A stretch of DNA of 64,000 bases from Acridotheres tristis (Eukaryota > Chordata > Aves > Passeriformes > Sturnidae), in NCBI GenBank assembly GCA_037013685.1, contig CM072887.1, positions 93,144,347-93,208,346 on the forward strand, written 5' to 3'. The position numbers and the translations under genes were made by a program. The notes beneath the pieces are model-generated. The model did not search any database. It was not told the DNA's origin and saw nothing but the letters and a program-made list of their open reading frames with translations. Positions 1 through 12,113 of the stretch are shown here, in pieces (within the stretch, counting starts at the first letter, position 1; each line of letters opens with the position of its first letter).

Positions 1-3000
1 TGAAACTTTTCATGTGTTTTTTTATTTTTAAATTAAGATTTAATAAAATTAGCTGATAAATTCTATATTGTTATTTTTTTATACAACTAAAATACTAAAT
101 AAGTGTGATTTTTTTTCTTGGTTTGGATTTTTTTGGTTGGTTGTTGTTTTTTGGTTTTTGGTTTTTTTTAAATAAAAACCACAATCAGGGATTTTTAGCA
201 TTCTCATACCATTGCATCATTTTCCCAAGAGAAAAAAAAATTATGAAGCAAAAATGCTGTAAATATATGAAACCAGAAATTCATATTATTTTTACATGTA
301 TATTACTCAAGAGATAAAAATAGATGATATTTACAAGAAAGTGAAGATAAATTCTCATATGGTTAAAAACATAATTTCATGTAGACAGTGTTTTCCAGCA
401 ATTATTCTTGAAATTTGCAATAACATATGAAGAACTATAGACGTGATATAATGTTTCCCCAGGCATTATAGGAGATGTAGTGCATCAACTGCCAGCCACA
501 GCCCTTATTTATAACTTGTTGCAATAATAAATTACTGGTTTACTCTGACAAAGAGTTGTGTCCTCATTGCACATTGTTTATATAGATGTAGCCTGGTGCA
601 GACTATAAATTAGAAGATTGATTCTAAAGCTCATGGGAATTAATTCTGGAGTAACTTCCAAGTATGAGGGGAGGAGGAACCAACCTGCATTTATTAAAAT
701 CAATGATGTTAAATTTATGCTTGGGGTTAGGTGATCAGCTGAGGAGGAAACTAACCTAGGAAAACTCCTCTCCTCTCTGTTCCAAACTATGTTGCTCTTA
801 GATCTTTATTCTATGCCTAACACCGTTTGCTGGTAGCCAGGCTGGAATACTCAAGAAGACAAATGCAAGTCGGGGTAAAAAACACCCTGCTCTCTGGCTT
901 TACATCCTAAGAGTTAGAGAGGAATAGCCAGTCCCCATCCTATAAAAACCACACAGCTTGTTTCTACTGTCTGTGAAGGCTTTTTATAGAAATATCCCAT
1001 AGCTAGCTGACTAATACATTTACCTGGCTTTGGTGCATCAAACATAAAGGAACTGCTTGATAAATATATATAGATCACACTAATTAAGTACAAAAATGCA
1101 TTATTTGAAGTCTATTTGAACAGTTTGTATATTTAAAGTCAATAAAATTGACTTTGCAGTCATACTGATGTTGAACATCTTGACCTATTTGCCTTATAAG
1201 TTTATAATCAGATATACACAGTTGCTTTATATTGTTGGAAAAAAAGGAAGATATATACATCAGAAATGTGGGGATTCAAATCTGGTAGATTCTGCTATTA
1301 TTTTGTTATTTCTGTAGCTTCAAAAGTAAAAAATGCCTCATTGTGCCAGACTTTCAAACTCAAGACTTTTAAAGGACCCACATTTTTTAATTTGTTCAGG
1401 TGATCAGATTTTATGTCATTGGGATTGAGTGGTCACAGCTTAAGTTGCTGAATTCCATCTACTAGCTAGTCATGTTTCAGAGAACCTGTTCCCTTTCCAG
1501 GGCTTTCATGGTCTTTGTGGTAAGTTCTGGGTGCATTTACATGTGCAGAAGGGTTACAAATAGTGCATTTAATGTTGTCACTGTAGTAAATGTTCATTAA
1601 TGGGACCATTTTCTGGTCACAGTTTGGGGTTTTTTTTGTGGAAAATGATTTTTCCTTGAACAAGATCTTTCCCTTTTGCCCACTGACTGCTTGCCCTGTT
1701 CTTTATATTTTCATATGTGTATACTTATGTTGTCCTCTCTTGTCTCTATAAGAAAACTGGGACTGATCTTAATACAGGAAAAAGCTTCTCTAAACTGTAA
1801 AAGGGATTAGGCTATTAAATATCCATTAGTCCTATGTTTAAACCTATACATTTTTTGAAAATGTTAATCTTCATTAATTCATCTTTCTTTGCTAAATAAA
1901 AGTTGTCTCCATCATCTTGTAACAGTTCCCTACCTCTCCACTGAAATGTGACAATTTAGAAATCATAGCAGTCTCTCTAATTTTAGGGCAGAAGATATCC
2001 ATTGTTAGAAAGATATCTAAAAACCCATAGATGTTTGATTACAACTTCTAGGGACAGTCATCTTGTTAAATTGTGTCTTAGCATTTGCTAAACTTCACTG
2101 TCTCTGATAATATCAGACATTTCCAAAATTTATTTTTGCATGTAAGAGTGTTCAGGTTTCTGTGAAATGTGGGAAACCGAAATTATTCAGAGTAATGCAA
2201 TTGCCCAAAAATCTTCCACACATTTTATTTTTTAGTACTTTTAATAAATGCTTTTAATACATTTCTGAGAAAATTGAGAATTAAGTGTAAAATCTGAATC
2301 TCTAAAAGAGTAAAAACAATCATGATATCTGTTCAATTTCCTTGGCTTAGATTAAGATAAAAATTGTAATAATTTATTAAAAAAACCAAAAGTTATGTTG
2401 GACCAGTAGGTATTCAGGCGACAGTGGAGTGAGCAGCAATAATAAAAGGTGAAATTGTCAGATTTTTAAACCCTGGAAATAATTCTTTGAAACTCAAAAC
2501 ATTTTCAATGGAAAAATTAAGCTAGGCTCTGTTTTTATTAACCCAGCCCTGATTTACACTACCTATTTGTGTGTCAGTATAACTTTTTATCCTAAGTAGA
2601 CTCAAATCCGTATCTATGGAGAAATGATGTAAAATTATTTGTGTTGGAGCACATGACTGCTGTGTATTATACCAACACCTCTTTTTCCATGCTCTGTGTA
2701 CTGAAGGTCAATATTAGATATGTCATTACCCCACAGACTGTTTGGAATAGTTCTGCTTACCTGTGAAACACAATGACTGAAATACCACTCCTCTGCATAG
2801 TAACTGATTTTCACAGTCTGTTCTTTAAGATTAATTCAAAATTACTGACAGTGATCATTTATGCATGCATGACCATTGTAGACAAACTGCACTAGGCAGC
2901 CGACTGCTTAGTTGGTATACACTGTACATCAAAGGTACATGAAAGATTATTTTGGAAACTAATTAGAAATTAACAAATCATAAATATGGATATGCACAGT

Positions 3001-3480
3001 GCTGTGAAAAAAGTCTTTGTTTATATTGGGGCTAGAAAGATTCCTAGCCCTTACTGAATTTTTCAAAATCCTTACTATATACTATCTTCAATGATAGGTT
3101 TGGGTCTCCCAAATTAATTTCTTCAATTAAATAAACCAAACAACACCTCACATTCTCTGAAAGTGCCTCTTCCACTTTCATTTGGCACACATTATCCCTT
3201 GTATTTGTGTAGTAAAATAACTTTCTTGAATCATTTAATACCACAGTCTCTCTTTCAGCTGCTTTACTCAATCATGATTCAGAATGAATAACTGAGTGCC
3301 TTATCAGAAGTACTTCCCTATTAGAATTTATTCTCTTCCTAGTACCTTGGATCAAATATTAATTCTTTTGGAGGCTGAAAATCCACTACATGCATTTAAA
3401 AGCATAGGAAGCTTTAGATTTTTAGACAGCTGGAGATCAATCAGAGTTTAAAGACAGCACAACTAAATATTTTAAAATTT
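1..3480. other. Unassigned AT-rich DNA
   Basis: No gene, RNA or recognisable mobile element is visible. Frames are short and stop-rich. A T/G-rich simple tract lies at about 108-170; it has long T runs mixed with GGTT and creates a short Phe/Trp/Gly-rich frame with no coding value. A minus-strand frame of 75 codons at 3044-3271 has mixed composition but no motif I recognise. Confidence 0.6.
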
Positions 3481-3500
3481 TGAATTTGAATTCAAATTCA
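3481..3500. repeat. 20-bp perfect palindrome
   Basis: The 20 bases TGAATTTGAATTCAAATTCA equal their own reverse complement, with no spacer and an EcoRI-type GAATTC centre. Symmetry stops at both edges. The function is unknown. In AT-rich DNA this may be chance, or it may be a site for a dimeric factor. Confidence 0.85.
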
Positions 3501-4230
3501 TCAGATGTTTTTCCTGAGATATATTTTTGGGGGTTTGGGGGGCTTTTTCTTACCTAATGAATGTTGATAGGTTTTATTTAATATAAATGCTCCCTGCTTT
3601 TGATGCTTTCATTGCTTCAGCCCTAACATTTTTTAATGCAACTCTATGCAAAGCTCAGCATATTTATTTGACTGCAGAGATTTTAATTGTATCTTTTCTA
3701 TCTGCCAAGAATGATTCAGCTGAAGTATGTTTCTTGATTACTGGCTGGTATCAGTGCATGCAACCTTAACTTGACAGGATTAATTTTGTCTGAATTTTCT
3801 GTCTCAAACTCTGTAATGGGCAAGGTGAACAGTTGAGAATTTAAGGCCCCTGAGTCAATGAATATAGATGGCAAGTGGCATGTCCTAATTGGGTTTTATC
3901 TTAGACTAATATAAATATTTAAGGTAGGTGGGTAAACTGTTTTCTAGGGCTATTTGTCTCTTTATATAAGCAATAGGAGGGGACTAATTGACAAACTGAG
4001 GAGACACCTCTGTGACATTTTCCCCGTAGAACATTCCCCAGCATTTTATGACAAATATGTGTTTTCATTATTCCCCAAGTATTTTCTTAATGGGTGAATT
4101 TTTCATTTGGACAGAATTTCTGAAGGAAGAAACAGCACTTTCCTCCCATTTTTTTCCCTTCAAATTATTTCAGGGAGTTTTTTAAACTCTGCTCTTTCTC
4201 AGTTTCTTAAGTATAAAGATCACATGATCA
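3501..4230. other. Unassigned AT-rich DNA
   Basis: A short G/T-rich run sits near 3527-3553. Otherwise I see no coding or repeat structure. The open frame at 3587-3769 (60 codons) has no recognisable motif. Confidence 0.55.
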
Positions 4231-4288
4231 ATTTCTTTATTTATTATTTCTTTATTTATTATTTCTTTATTTATTATTTCTTTATTTA
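4231..4288 (+). repeat. 15-bp minisatellite, about 3.9 copies
   Basis: The unit ATTTCTTTATTTATT is repeated three times exactly (4231-4245, 4246-4260, 4261-4275), followed by 13 bases of a fourth copy. There are no mismatches between copies, which suggests a recent or homogenised array. It makes an artificial Phe-Ile-Tyr-Tyr repeat in one frame. It is short enough to vary in copy number between individuals. Confidence 0.95.
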
Positions 4289-7120
4289 AGCTGTATGAGT
4301 TTTATTAGTGAGAGGAAAAATTCTCACAGTACGGAAAATTCAGGAAAAAATATTCCTAAAGCAAAAGCATGTGAAAAAGCAATTATTCTTCATGGACACT
4401 CTTCATCAGCCATGTATAAAGAGGCAATACTACTCTGGCAAGAAAGTCTTGGTGTCACTATCCACAAGTGAACATGTTGATCAAAGGACTAAGAATGACT
4501 TTTATGGAGCTGGTAATTAATTATGTATGATATGAATATGGAAGGAAGATCACATGAAAGAGCATCAGTATTGTCACATGGAGGCCATAACTTACTCTAC
4601 AGAACAATTCAAGAAAAATCATATTACAGTACTTTCAGAGCCATATCTTTGAAACTAATAACCTTTGACTAAAGTAAAACTAGTGGCACTTCCAGGACAC
4701 TTCAATTAGACTAACAATCTATTTGCTGTTTCATTCATTCATCAGAAACAGTAAAGAAATGGTCATTAAAGATTTTACAGAAAAGTTCTAGCCAATATAA
4801 AATGGTGAGGAAAAGAATTCATTTTCTCATAATAATAAGCATAAAAATAAATTCTGTTAGGAGAGAAGAAAAGATTTTCAGTAATCATATGAAATCACCA
4901 CATTTTTATTCTGAATGCAATTTCACATAAATACCTCCAAGAACCGGTCTGACTTGATTGAAGCCTAAATCAACTTCAAGAAATAAACTATAAACTCGAA
5001 ATGTAATGATATTTTATTCTATTCCTCATTAATAGTTTTTCATGAAAAGATGTGGATATTTCACAGTTAAAATATATGCCCTGTAAGTCATTACCTCATT
5101 TTATCACTGAAGGTCAGCCCTAGTAAGGGATTTATGCACTCAAATGGGTGACACCCAGAAGGGGTCATTTGGTCCCCATATAGAGGATGATTTAGACATT
5201 TTAGTAGGAATCAGAGCAGTTGCATTGTTGAGCAGCAAGCAGAAGAGCATCTACAGATAACCAAAAGGCTGATGCACACTTGATATTTATGTTAATCACT
5301 TCAGGCTGGCATAAGACATTTCTGCTGCTTTTGTATGACCCAGAAAAAAGGCTTTTTGAAGAAGGTTGGCTTCAGAAGTAGGAGCCACAGGATTAAGATT
5401 GCAGAACGACAGATTTTAAAGATTAGGATTCGATTTTAGTCATAAAGTTTTAATGGTCTAGATTCTACCAGACAACATGACAAAAATGACTTTAAGAGTG
5501 CTAAGTGCCATTTATGGCCGGGGTCATTAGAAGCCAATCAATTCATGACAGGAAAGGGAGACAAATATGCAAAAGAGAATTAGAGAAAGGATCAAGGAAG
5601 AACTTTGTTTGATGGTGACCCTGTGGCAAAGACTAAGAAGAATTTTCAGCTGGGGAAGATGATTTAGAGTTCAGAATACATATTTGAGCTGAGACTGGAA
5701 AGACTGACGGGTTATGACAGTTCTGATATTTTATGGTCTACCAGGCCAGTGTTGTGACTGAGATCAGGAATAGGATTTAATCAACCAGACACCAACAGGA
5801 ATAAATGCAGTGCTACAAGGGGTGTGTCTCCCTGAGAAAATAAAATATAAAGTAAAATAATGAAAACAACCAAATCTGTCTTAAACCTGAGTAGAAACAG
5901 ATACATAAACCAGTTAGGATTAAATTGAGGCCTGTCTCATGAGGTACTGGTGGAGAGATATTTGGAATAAGTCTAATAAGAATTTCCAAACTGTGCTTAG
6001 AATTGTGTTGGTGTGGATGTTGGCACTGGGTTTGGCCCATGAGCCATCTGGAGCTGATAAATCTAAGTTCTGATATCTACAGATTACATCTGGGACTAGG
6101 CAGAGACTGCTGGCATAGAGGCTGTGGATTTTCATCAGTGCTTGCACTTGCTTCTGTTGCTATTCTATTCAGTTGCTATTCTATTCTAATATCCATCTAT
6201 TCAGTTGCTTTCATTATTGAAAGACTTGATGGAAGATGCCAACCTCATGTAGGACATGAGCCCTTAAGGTCTGGCTGGGCAAGATTTACTGCTGTTGTTC
6301 AAATTCTCAGATCTTTTAATACCATCCAGAATGAAAGCTCTAAAATCAGTTACTCATTGATGTGAGTGCACTGCAAACTTTAGGCATGTTTGTGGGTTTA
6401 TTTGGTTTTCTTTGAATGATAATGAAATAATGTTTCCTTCTGATTCTATACAAAACTTGGTAATTAAATTAATAAAATAATTGTGCAACTCTGAAAACCC
6501 CCTACTGAAATTCACAAATAGTCAGCCCATTTTTATCAGCTATTAATTTAGAAAATATAAAATATAGCACATAGAAGTTGAAATAATTTTCCTAAACAAG
6601 CAAAACATCAGTTGTTTGTGCCTGGTCTTTATTGTTTCTTGGTTTTGTTTTTAAATTGGTGATCCTCTGTCTACTTTTCTTAGAAGGGTTATTACTGTTA
6701 TGTCCTCATTATGATGATGAACAGAAAGGGGAACAAAAATGTAATAATACGTATGTGGTTCATCCCTTGATGATACCAACTATTTTAAAGCCTCAAAAAT
6801 TCATTTTGTTAAGGTACTGCTCTTATCAGTGACATGTACCTTCTATGTCCTCAGGTTTATCAACTCCTTTACCAACATGCATTGCAAAATTAATTGCATA
6901 TTTCAGTGTATTTTTCTTTCAAAAACAAGTTTAATCTTTTTCTCACTTTCTAATGTTAATTGGGAGAAAACTGCAAAGAGCACTAAAATTCAGAATCATT
7001 CAGTACCATATAGAAAAATCCATCAGCCTTGTCTGTCACAGCTAGCACTCCAAACAGCAGGGACTGAAAGAATTTCAACCAGTAACTATTAAAATGGCTC
7101 CTCTGTGTCCTAGAAGCTAA
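4289..7120. other. Unassigned DNA
   Basis: I see no gene or recognisable mobile element. Open frames at 6003-6365 (+, 120 codons) and 5813-6147 (-) overlap each other, lack motifs and are rich in Cys, Trp and Ser, as expected of noncoding translations. A small local duplication (GTTGCTATTCTATTC twice) sits near 6157-6187. Confidence 0.55.
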
Positions 7121-7124
7121 GGGG

Positions 7125-7312
7125 AAAAAAAAATAAATCAAAGAACTACCACCACCTCCCCCACAAAAACCAAACCTAACCAACCAAACAGAAAAAAAAC
7201 CCTAAAAGCCACCACCACCAGAAGGAAAAAATAAAACCAAAAAACCCACCACCAACAAAAAAAAACCAACCAAAAAAAACCAAAAAACCCCCAACCCCCC
7301 CCCAAAAAAAAT
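7125..7312. repeat. A/C-rich low-complexity tract
   Basis: About 190 bases are almost entirely A and C on the plus strand, with A runs, ACC triplets, AACC blocks and a run of nine C near 7296-7304. G is nearly absent. The opposite strand gives a Gly/Phe/Trp-rich frame (7176-7385) that is an artefact. The C runs could form i-motif or G-rich-strand structures. Similar but shorter T/G or A/C tracts occur at about 108-170, 33148-33208 and 44673-44750. Confidence 0.85.
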
Positions 7313-9732
7313 TAGAGTGAAAATCTGAAAAGAAACACCTTTTTGTTAGTAATCCAGGAATGAAATCATAGACTATCTCTTCCAATTAATATTGTACAGT
7401 TTCAAGGACCATAGACTACTTCTAGTCATGGTTTAATTATATTAATATCTTCACTGGGAGACACAAAGATGGATTGATAAAAATAGCTGACAACTTTAAT
7501 TTTGCTCCAGAGAAATAATGGTCTGAAGTAAACACTGACCTAAATGTTAATTGACTGAGTTTCCTGAATTTTTAAGAAAGCAAAACTTGGAGGAAAAATG
7601 ACAGAATTGATGACAGTGTAATTCAATGTATATGGTTCTTTTTTTTTCTTTTCAGCCTTAGATAACTTCAAGTGAGACACAGTTTTTCATTTAGCCTGTC
7701 ACGATATTATCAGATGCCACACTCAGGCTACCATTATAATTTTGATGATGAAGATGAAATAAACATAGAAATCAATGCTTTAGAAAGCATGATCTACCCA
7801 GAATCTTTCTAGTTTTACTGATATCATCCTGTTACTTACAGTTTTGTCTGAAAAAATTAGAGATGTTCACAGGATTGTCTGAGGGAGACAAGAGAAGTCC
7901 AGTATAGGGTATATCATATACCCTGTATCACTGAGGCAGGAGTATTACCTTAAGATTTGGTTGAAAGCTCATTTAGTGCTGCACACAATAGCATTGTGCA
8001 CAACAATCACTCAACATGATATAACGAGGTGTACAATGTCATTATACTGCTAACATAAGTTTTGTGATATTGCTGTGAAATTTAAAATGAGTTTGCAATC
8101 AAAAGAAGATGCTCCCTTCAGATAAAGTTTGAAATGTCATGAGTAGTGTAAATAGTTCTGAGATGCAGGTTATCAGTTTTGCATCCATTCAAAACTCATA
8201 GTAAGTCCATAATTGCTGGTGTAGCACATATATTTGACATCAATAATGATTGCCTGAATAGTGAGCTCAAATGAAGCAATTTAGTAGGAGGAGCATTGAT
8301 TTTGTTTAAAGATTAGGCCAAATACTTTGAGTAGGATTCCTGTCTTTTGATATTCCCCTAGAGATAAATATTTCAGAAGTAATTACCCAAACCTCTTTTG
8401 CAGTGAGGGGAGAGAAAGAAGCACTTATAGATTAGAATTAATCTGATTTTTGAACAAGATTATTTGTCCCCTACCCACACATGTACAAATTGACTGCAGA
8501 CAACTGACCTAGGGGTTCAGATAAAACCTGCCTTAAGTGTTCAGGGCAGCTTATATGTGCACCAGACACCTGGACACTTCTACAGCAACTATGGAAAAAA
8601 TTGTTCAGTTTTTTTGAGACATCAATGCAACATATGACTTCAAGCATTTTCTAGCAAGCATAATGTCAAATATGAATAAACAGTATACTAAAGGGTAGGC
8701 AGAAAAGCTCTGAAGGTGCAGAATACAACTGAGGATGCTGGAGTTTATGTCACGGTTCTGCAAATACACAGCTAAGCTAGAATCTGGCTTGATATAATAC
8801 AATATGATCTCACCAACCTTAGGATTTAGAAAAAGTAGAAATTGGATAAAAGAAATTGCAAGGAAAAATAAAATCTTTTTTTCTGCTAAACTACAGGCAA
8901 TTCATGTTACCCAAAGCAGATTTATAGTATGTAGCAGTGGTTTGTATCTCAGCTAATTGTTTACACGTCCTTTGCTGTCAGCACTTGTGGATAAAGGGGA
9001 CAACACTTATAAACTTCTGTGGTAATACTAGTCTCATCCTCAAGCAGACTTCTAAAACAGATCATTTGCTACCATGGAAGATTAGCTGTAATTTTATTTT
9101 GTCAGATGTTTATACTTAACCTGTGAAGTGAATACAGTCAGAGGTAATGCAAAAAAATACATCAACATAAATAGTCTCTTTGATTTAATTTTTTAAAGAT
9201 CTCTATTCTTATAGGTACAATATAATTAAAAACATATAAAAGAAAGTGCTTCTGTGTTTTGTGGGAACATTATTGCTAAGACTGAAACTGAACTCCCTTC
9301 ACTAATTCTGTGAAATTCCTTACAATCTCAAAGTCACTTCTTAAGATGTAATCTTGGATCTCATCTTCACAAATGAGAAATTAATGGAATTACATAGATG
9401 TGAAATAACTTCTTTCCTTTATTTGTCATTTTTTAGCTATCAGTTTGTTCATAGACCACAATTTTAAGTTTCATAGAAACACAGTGTTGTAGTAAAGACT
9501 AAAATTCAAAAACTTCCTTTCAGTAGGAGATAAACCAAATCCCTACATTACCACAAACTTCTGCTGACTCAATACAGGTCTGAATTCTATTTTGTCTTCC
9601 ACAACTCTCCATTATTTAGTACTGTTTTCTGTCTGTTTGGTAATAATTATCCAGGAAGAATCATTTGCTTCTTGAGAATTTTGTGGTGTAAGATACGTAA
9701 ACAGGTAAAGGTTAGAGAATAGGAAACAGATG
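7313..9732. other. Unassigned AT-rich DNA
   Basis: No gene, RNA or mobile element is recognisable. The longest frames (8605-8802 minus, 8937-9119 plus) are below 70 codons and carry no motif. Confidence 0.55.
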
Positions 9733-9785
9733 AATTGAGATGGTTTAATTGTTTAATTGAGATGGTTTAATATTAATTAAACCAT
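9733..9785. repeat. Direct repeat joined to a hairpin
   Basis: The 17 bases AATTGAGATGGTTTAAT occur at 9733-9749 and again at 9755-9771. The second copy runs straight into an inverted repeat: arms ATGGTTTAAT (9762-9771) and ATTAAACCAT (9776-9785) with loop ATTA. This could be a replication-slippage scar or a small cruciform. No function is evident. Confidence 0.9.
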
Positions 9786-9935
9786 TAATATTAGTGTTTT
9801 GAATAACATTATTGTCTTCTGAGGCAGGATTAATTTTTTCACTGCAAGTATAGGTCTCTGAGTGATGTTTAATAAGTCTCACAGAGAAGTGCTCCAGTCA
9901 GGTATTCATATATACTGATAAGATTGCTCCAAAAT

Positions 9936-10132
9936 TTCTTCAGGCTGAACAGTCCCAACTCCCTCAGCTTTTCTTCATATGAGAGATGTTTCAGTCCCTT
10001 CACCACCCTTGAGGCCCTTTGCTGGACTTGCTCCTGCATGTCCATGTCTCTCCTGGAGCAGGAATCCCAGAGCTGGACTCACTTTCAAGCTGTCTCTTAC
10101 CACTGCTGTGCAGATGGAAAGGATAACTTTCT
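9936..10132 (-). mobile_element. CR1 LINE fragment (ORF2 C-terminal region)
   Basis: The plus strand reads as the reverse complement of avian CR1. It contains the block TTCAGGCTGAACAGTCCCAA, the 'TCTTCATATGAGAG' segment and a 'CAGAGCTGGACTC' segment. In CR1 sense these encode the conserved ORF2 carboxy-terminal stretch (LSYEE.LRELGLFSL and neighbours), now decayed. Both the 5' end and the 3' tail are missing, so this is an internal remnant. CR1 copies itself by target-primed reverse transcription and typically leaves 5'-truncated copies. Here the 3' end is lost too, which indicates age or later deletion. Confidence 0.85.
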
Positions 10133-11080
10133 TTGATTTGTTAAAAATGCTCTTGTGAGGAGATGATGAGAGGTGGCAGAAACACTCTCTTTTGTAGGAG
10201 GAGTACATGAAAGCAACCCAAAGCTATTTGGTCAGGAAAGTTAAATAATGTGGATAAACACCCCTTAAGATATATCCTCCATGAGATCACATATATGTGA
10301 TGAGCACTGAAGTAAAGGGAACCTCTGTCCGTTTAAATAGTGTCAGTAGAAATTACAGGTGCTAACAGTGACTGAGCAAACAGGATTATTTTCACATGGC
10401 ATTTAGCATTCTTGGCAGATTCTTAGCTCTTACTCCCCTTTAGCTATGACTGCACACCTGCACATTTGAGGTCTTAATTTCCTAGAGGGACGAACAGAAG
10501 AAATTCCAGAGTCTTTTATCCAAATGTATCAGTTTGTTTATAGGGGTATAGTGCAGGAAATACATTTCTATTTCCATTTCTATTTCTTTTCTATTGTTAT
10601 TTCAATTTATGATTTTTTTTGCTTGACTTTATTCCACAGCACACATTTCACCTGCACCTTCTTAGACAAATCCAGGGAGCTGATGTGCTTGTGATGAGTG
10701 AGTGGCCTCTAAAGTTCCCCAAAACGAGTCCATTAATTTTCCTCTGAGTTTTAATCTACTAATTATTTGCCTGTTTAATTCCGTGTTATTCCTTGTATGC
10801 ACAAATTGTAATTGCATTGTTGAATTACACCATTTTTCTTTAAGATAAATTAGCTACAGTATTCTAGCTCTCTTCGAAGCACTGCAGATCTTTTTGTATT
10901 AAAAAGATGTTATTTACTGTGCCATGATATCTTGCCTCTAACTTTTGAACAAGAGGTTGAAAAATTAATCTGTTCCTCTAACATGTAAGCTCTTCATACA
11001 GCTTGCATGCTTTACTTTTTTTTTTCTATTTATATATAGTATTTATTTGAGCTCAGAATTAGAATATCCATGTACATGTC
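10133..11080. other. Unassigned DNA
   Basis: This holds a short pyrimidine-rich CTATTTC-type simple stretch near 10567-10610. I see nothing else. Confidence 0.5.
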
Positions 11081-11140
11081 TACATATATATGTATATGTA
11101 TATTATATATATATATTGTATTATACATATAAGCATATAC
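11081..11140. repeat. Imperfect AT/GT microsatellite
   Basis: The sequence is dominated by TATATA and TGTATA dinucleotide runs with several interruptions, so it is an imperfect (TA)n/(TG)n microsatellite. It is flanked by ordinary AT-rich DNA. Confidence 0.85.
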
Positions 11141-11285
11141 AACCACAACCAACACAACCACAGTATATCAGAATTCAGTTAAAATACATTCTTCTCTTCC
11201 TAATAAAGTTTTCCTTTCAAAGTTTTCCACTGTAAAACTGTAGTGATTTCTGAAAAATTCAGTAGAGCTCAGGTAAATATAATAC

Positions 11286-11303
11286 TTTGCTCAGCTGAGC
11301 AAA
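11286..11303. repeat. 18-bp perfect palindrome with central CAGCTG
   Basis: TTTGCTCAGCTGAGCAAA equals its own reverse complement, with no spacer. The centre is an E-box (CAGCTG), and the flanking half-site TGCTCAGC resembles part of a Maf recognition element (known consensus TGCTGAnTCAGCA), but the match is incomplete. It may be a factor-binding site or chance. Confidence 0.85.
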
Positions 11304-11551
11304 CAGCAAAAATAAGGGGGGAAATTATGATCATTACTGATTTTTAAAGGTCTTATAGAATCAGAACAATTATTTTTATAATTAATAGATTTATGCATCA
11401 GTTTATTTGTCTGCCTTAAACACAAATGAAGTTTGGAATACATTTGGAATATAGTCATGTTCTTTTCACTCAAGTGTAGTTTAATTGTTTTTTCTATAGT
11501 GTATTATTTTCTAACTAAAGCATAAGCAGTGTTTTCATATAGATGCTATGC

Positions 11552-11568
11552 AAAAAAAAAAAAAAAAA
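11552..11568 (+). repeat. A17 homopolymer
   Basis: Seventeen consecutive A. There is no upstream gene-like or mobile-element sequence to make it a retrotransposon tail. Confidence 0.9.
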
Positions 11569-12087
11569 GGACAGTAACATGTATGTATAATGCAGCAAAT
11601 TAGAACAACCTTTGAAAATTATGATTAATATAAGTGAATTTAGAATGAAGATCTGTGTCACTATATAGGTATTTCAAAATTACGAGAAATATACAGCTGT
11701 AAGGGAAATGGCAGTGAAACAGTAAATTCAGCATGGCTGAACAAGCAAGTCTGATAATACTTAATGTTTGTGTAAAGGTGCTGTGTATGGTGTCTAAGTC
11801 TAGCTTCCTTCTAGTTATGAGAAGCAAGCAGTTCTTATTTTTGACAAGTACTTTCAAGTGGAAAAAATAATGGAGAAGCAAAAGCTTATCATGACTGTTG
11901 ATGAGTTTAGTCTAACTATAAGAGAGAAGGACAAAATAAAATGATACAGAAGATAGGAGAGTGCATGGCATAATCACAATAAATTTAGCATAGCTTTGTG
12001 TACAATTTACAGGAACAATACCACAACTGGAAGTAAAAAAAGAAAATAAAGCAATTCACCATCTGCTGAAACACTATAATACTGCAG
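11569..12087. other. Unassigned AT-rich DNA
   Basis: I see no gene or repeat. The minus-strand frame at 11600-11881 (93 codons) has no motif and sits in AT-rich DNA. Confidence 0.5.
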
Positions 12088-12113
12088 TGATCTGCAGCCC
12101 TTCCTGCAGATCA
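12088..12113. repeat. Short hairpin, 10-bp stem
   Basis: The arms TGATCTGCAG (12088-12097) and CTGCAGATCA (12104-12113) are perfectly complementary around the loop CCCTTC. The stem is too short for a microRNA precursor, and no T-run or gene end lies next to it. Confidence 0.85.

Noticed and set aside
6003..6365. 120-codon plus-strand frame
   Set aside because: It has no motif and overlaps open minus-strand frames, with Trp/Cys/Ser-rich composition as expected of noncoding DNA.
7176..7385. Gly/Phe/Trp-rich minus-strand frame
   Set aside because: It is the translation of the A/C simple tract.
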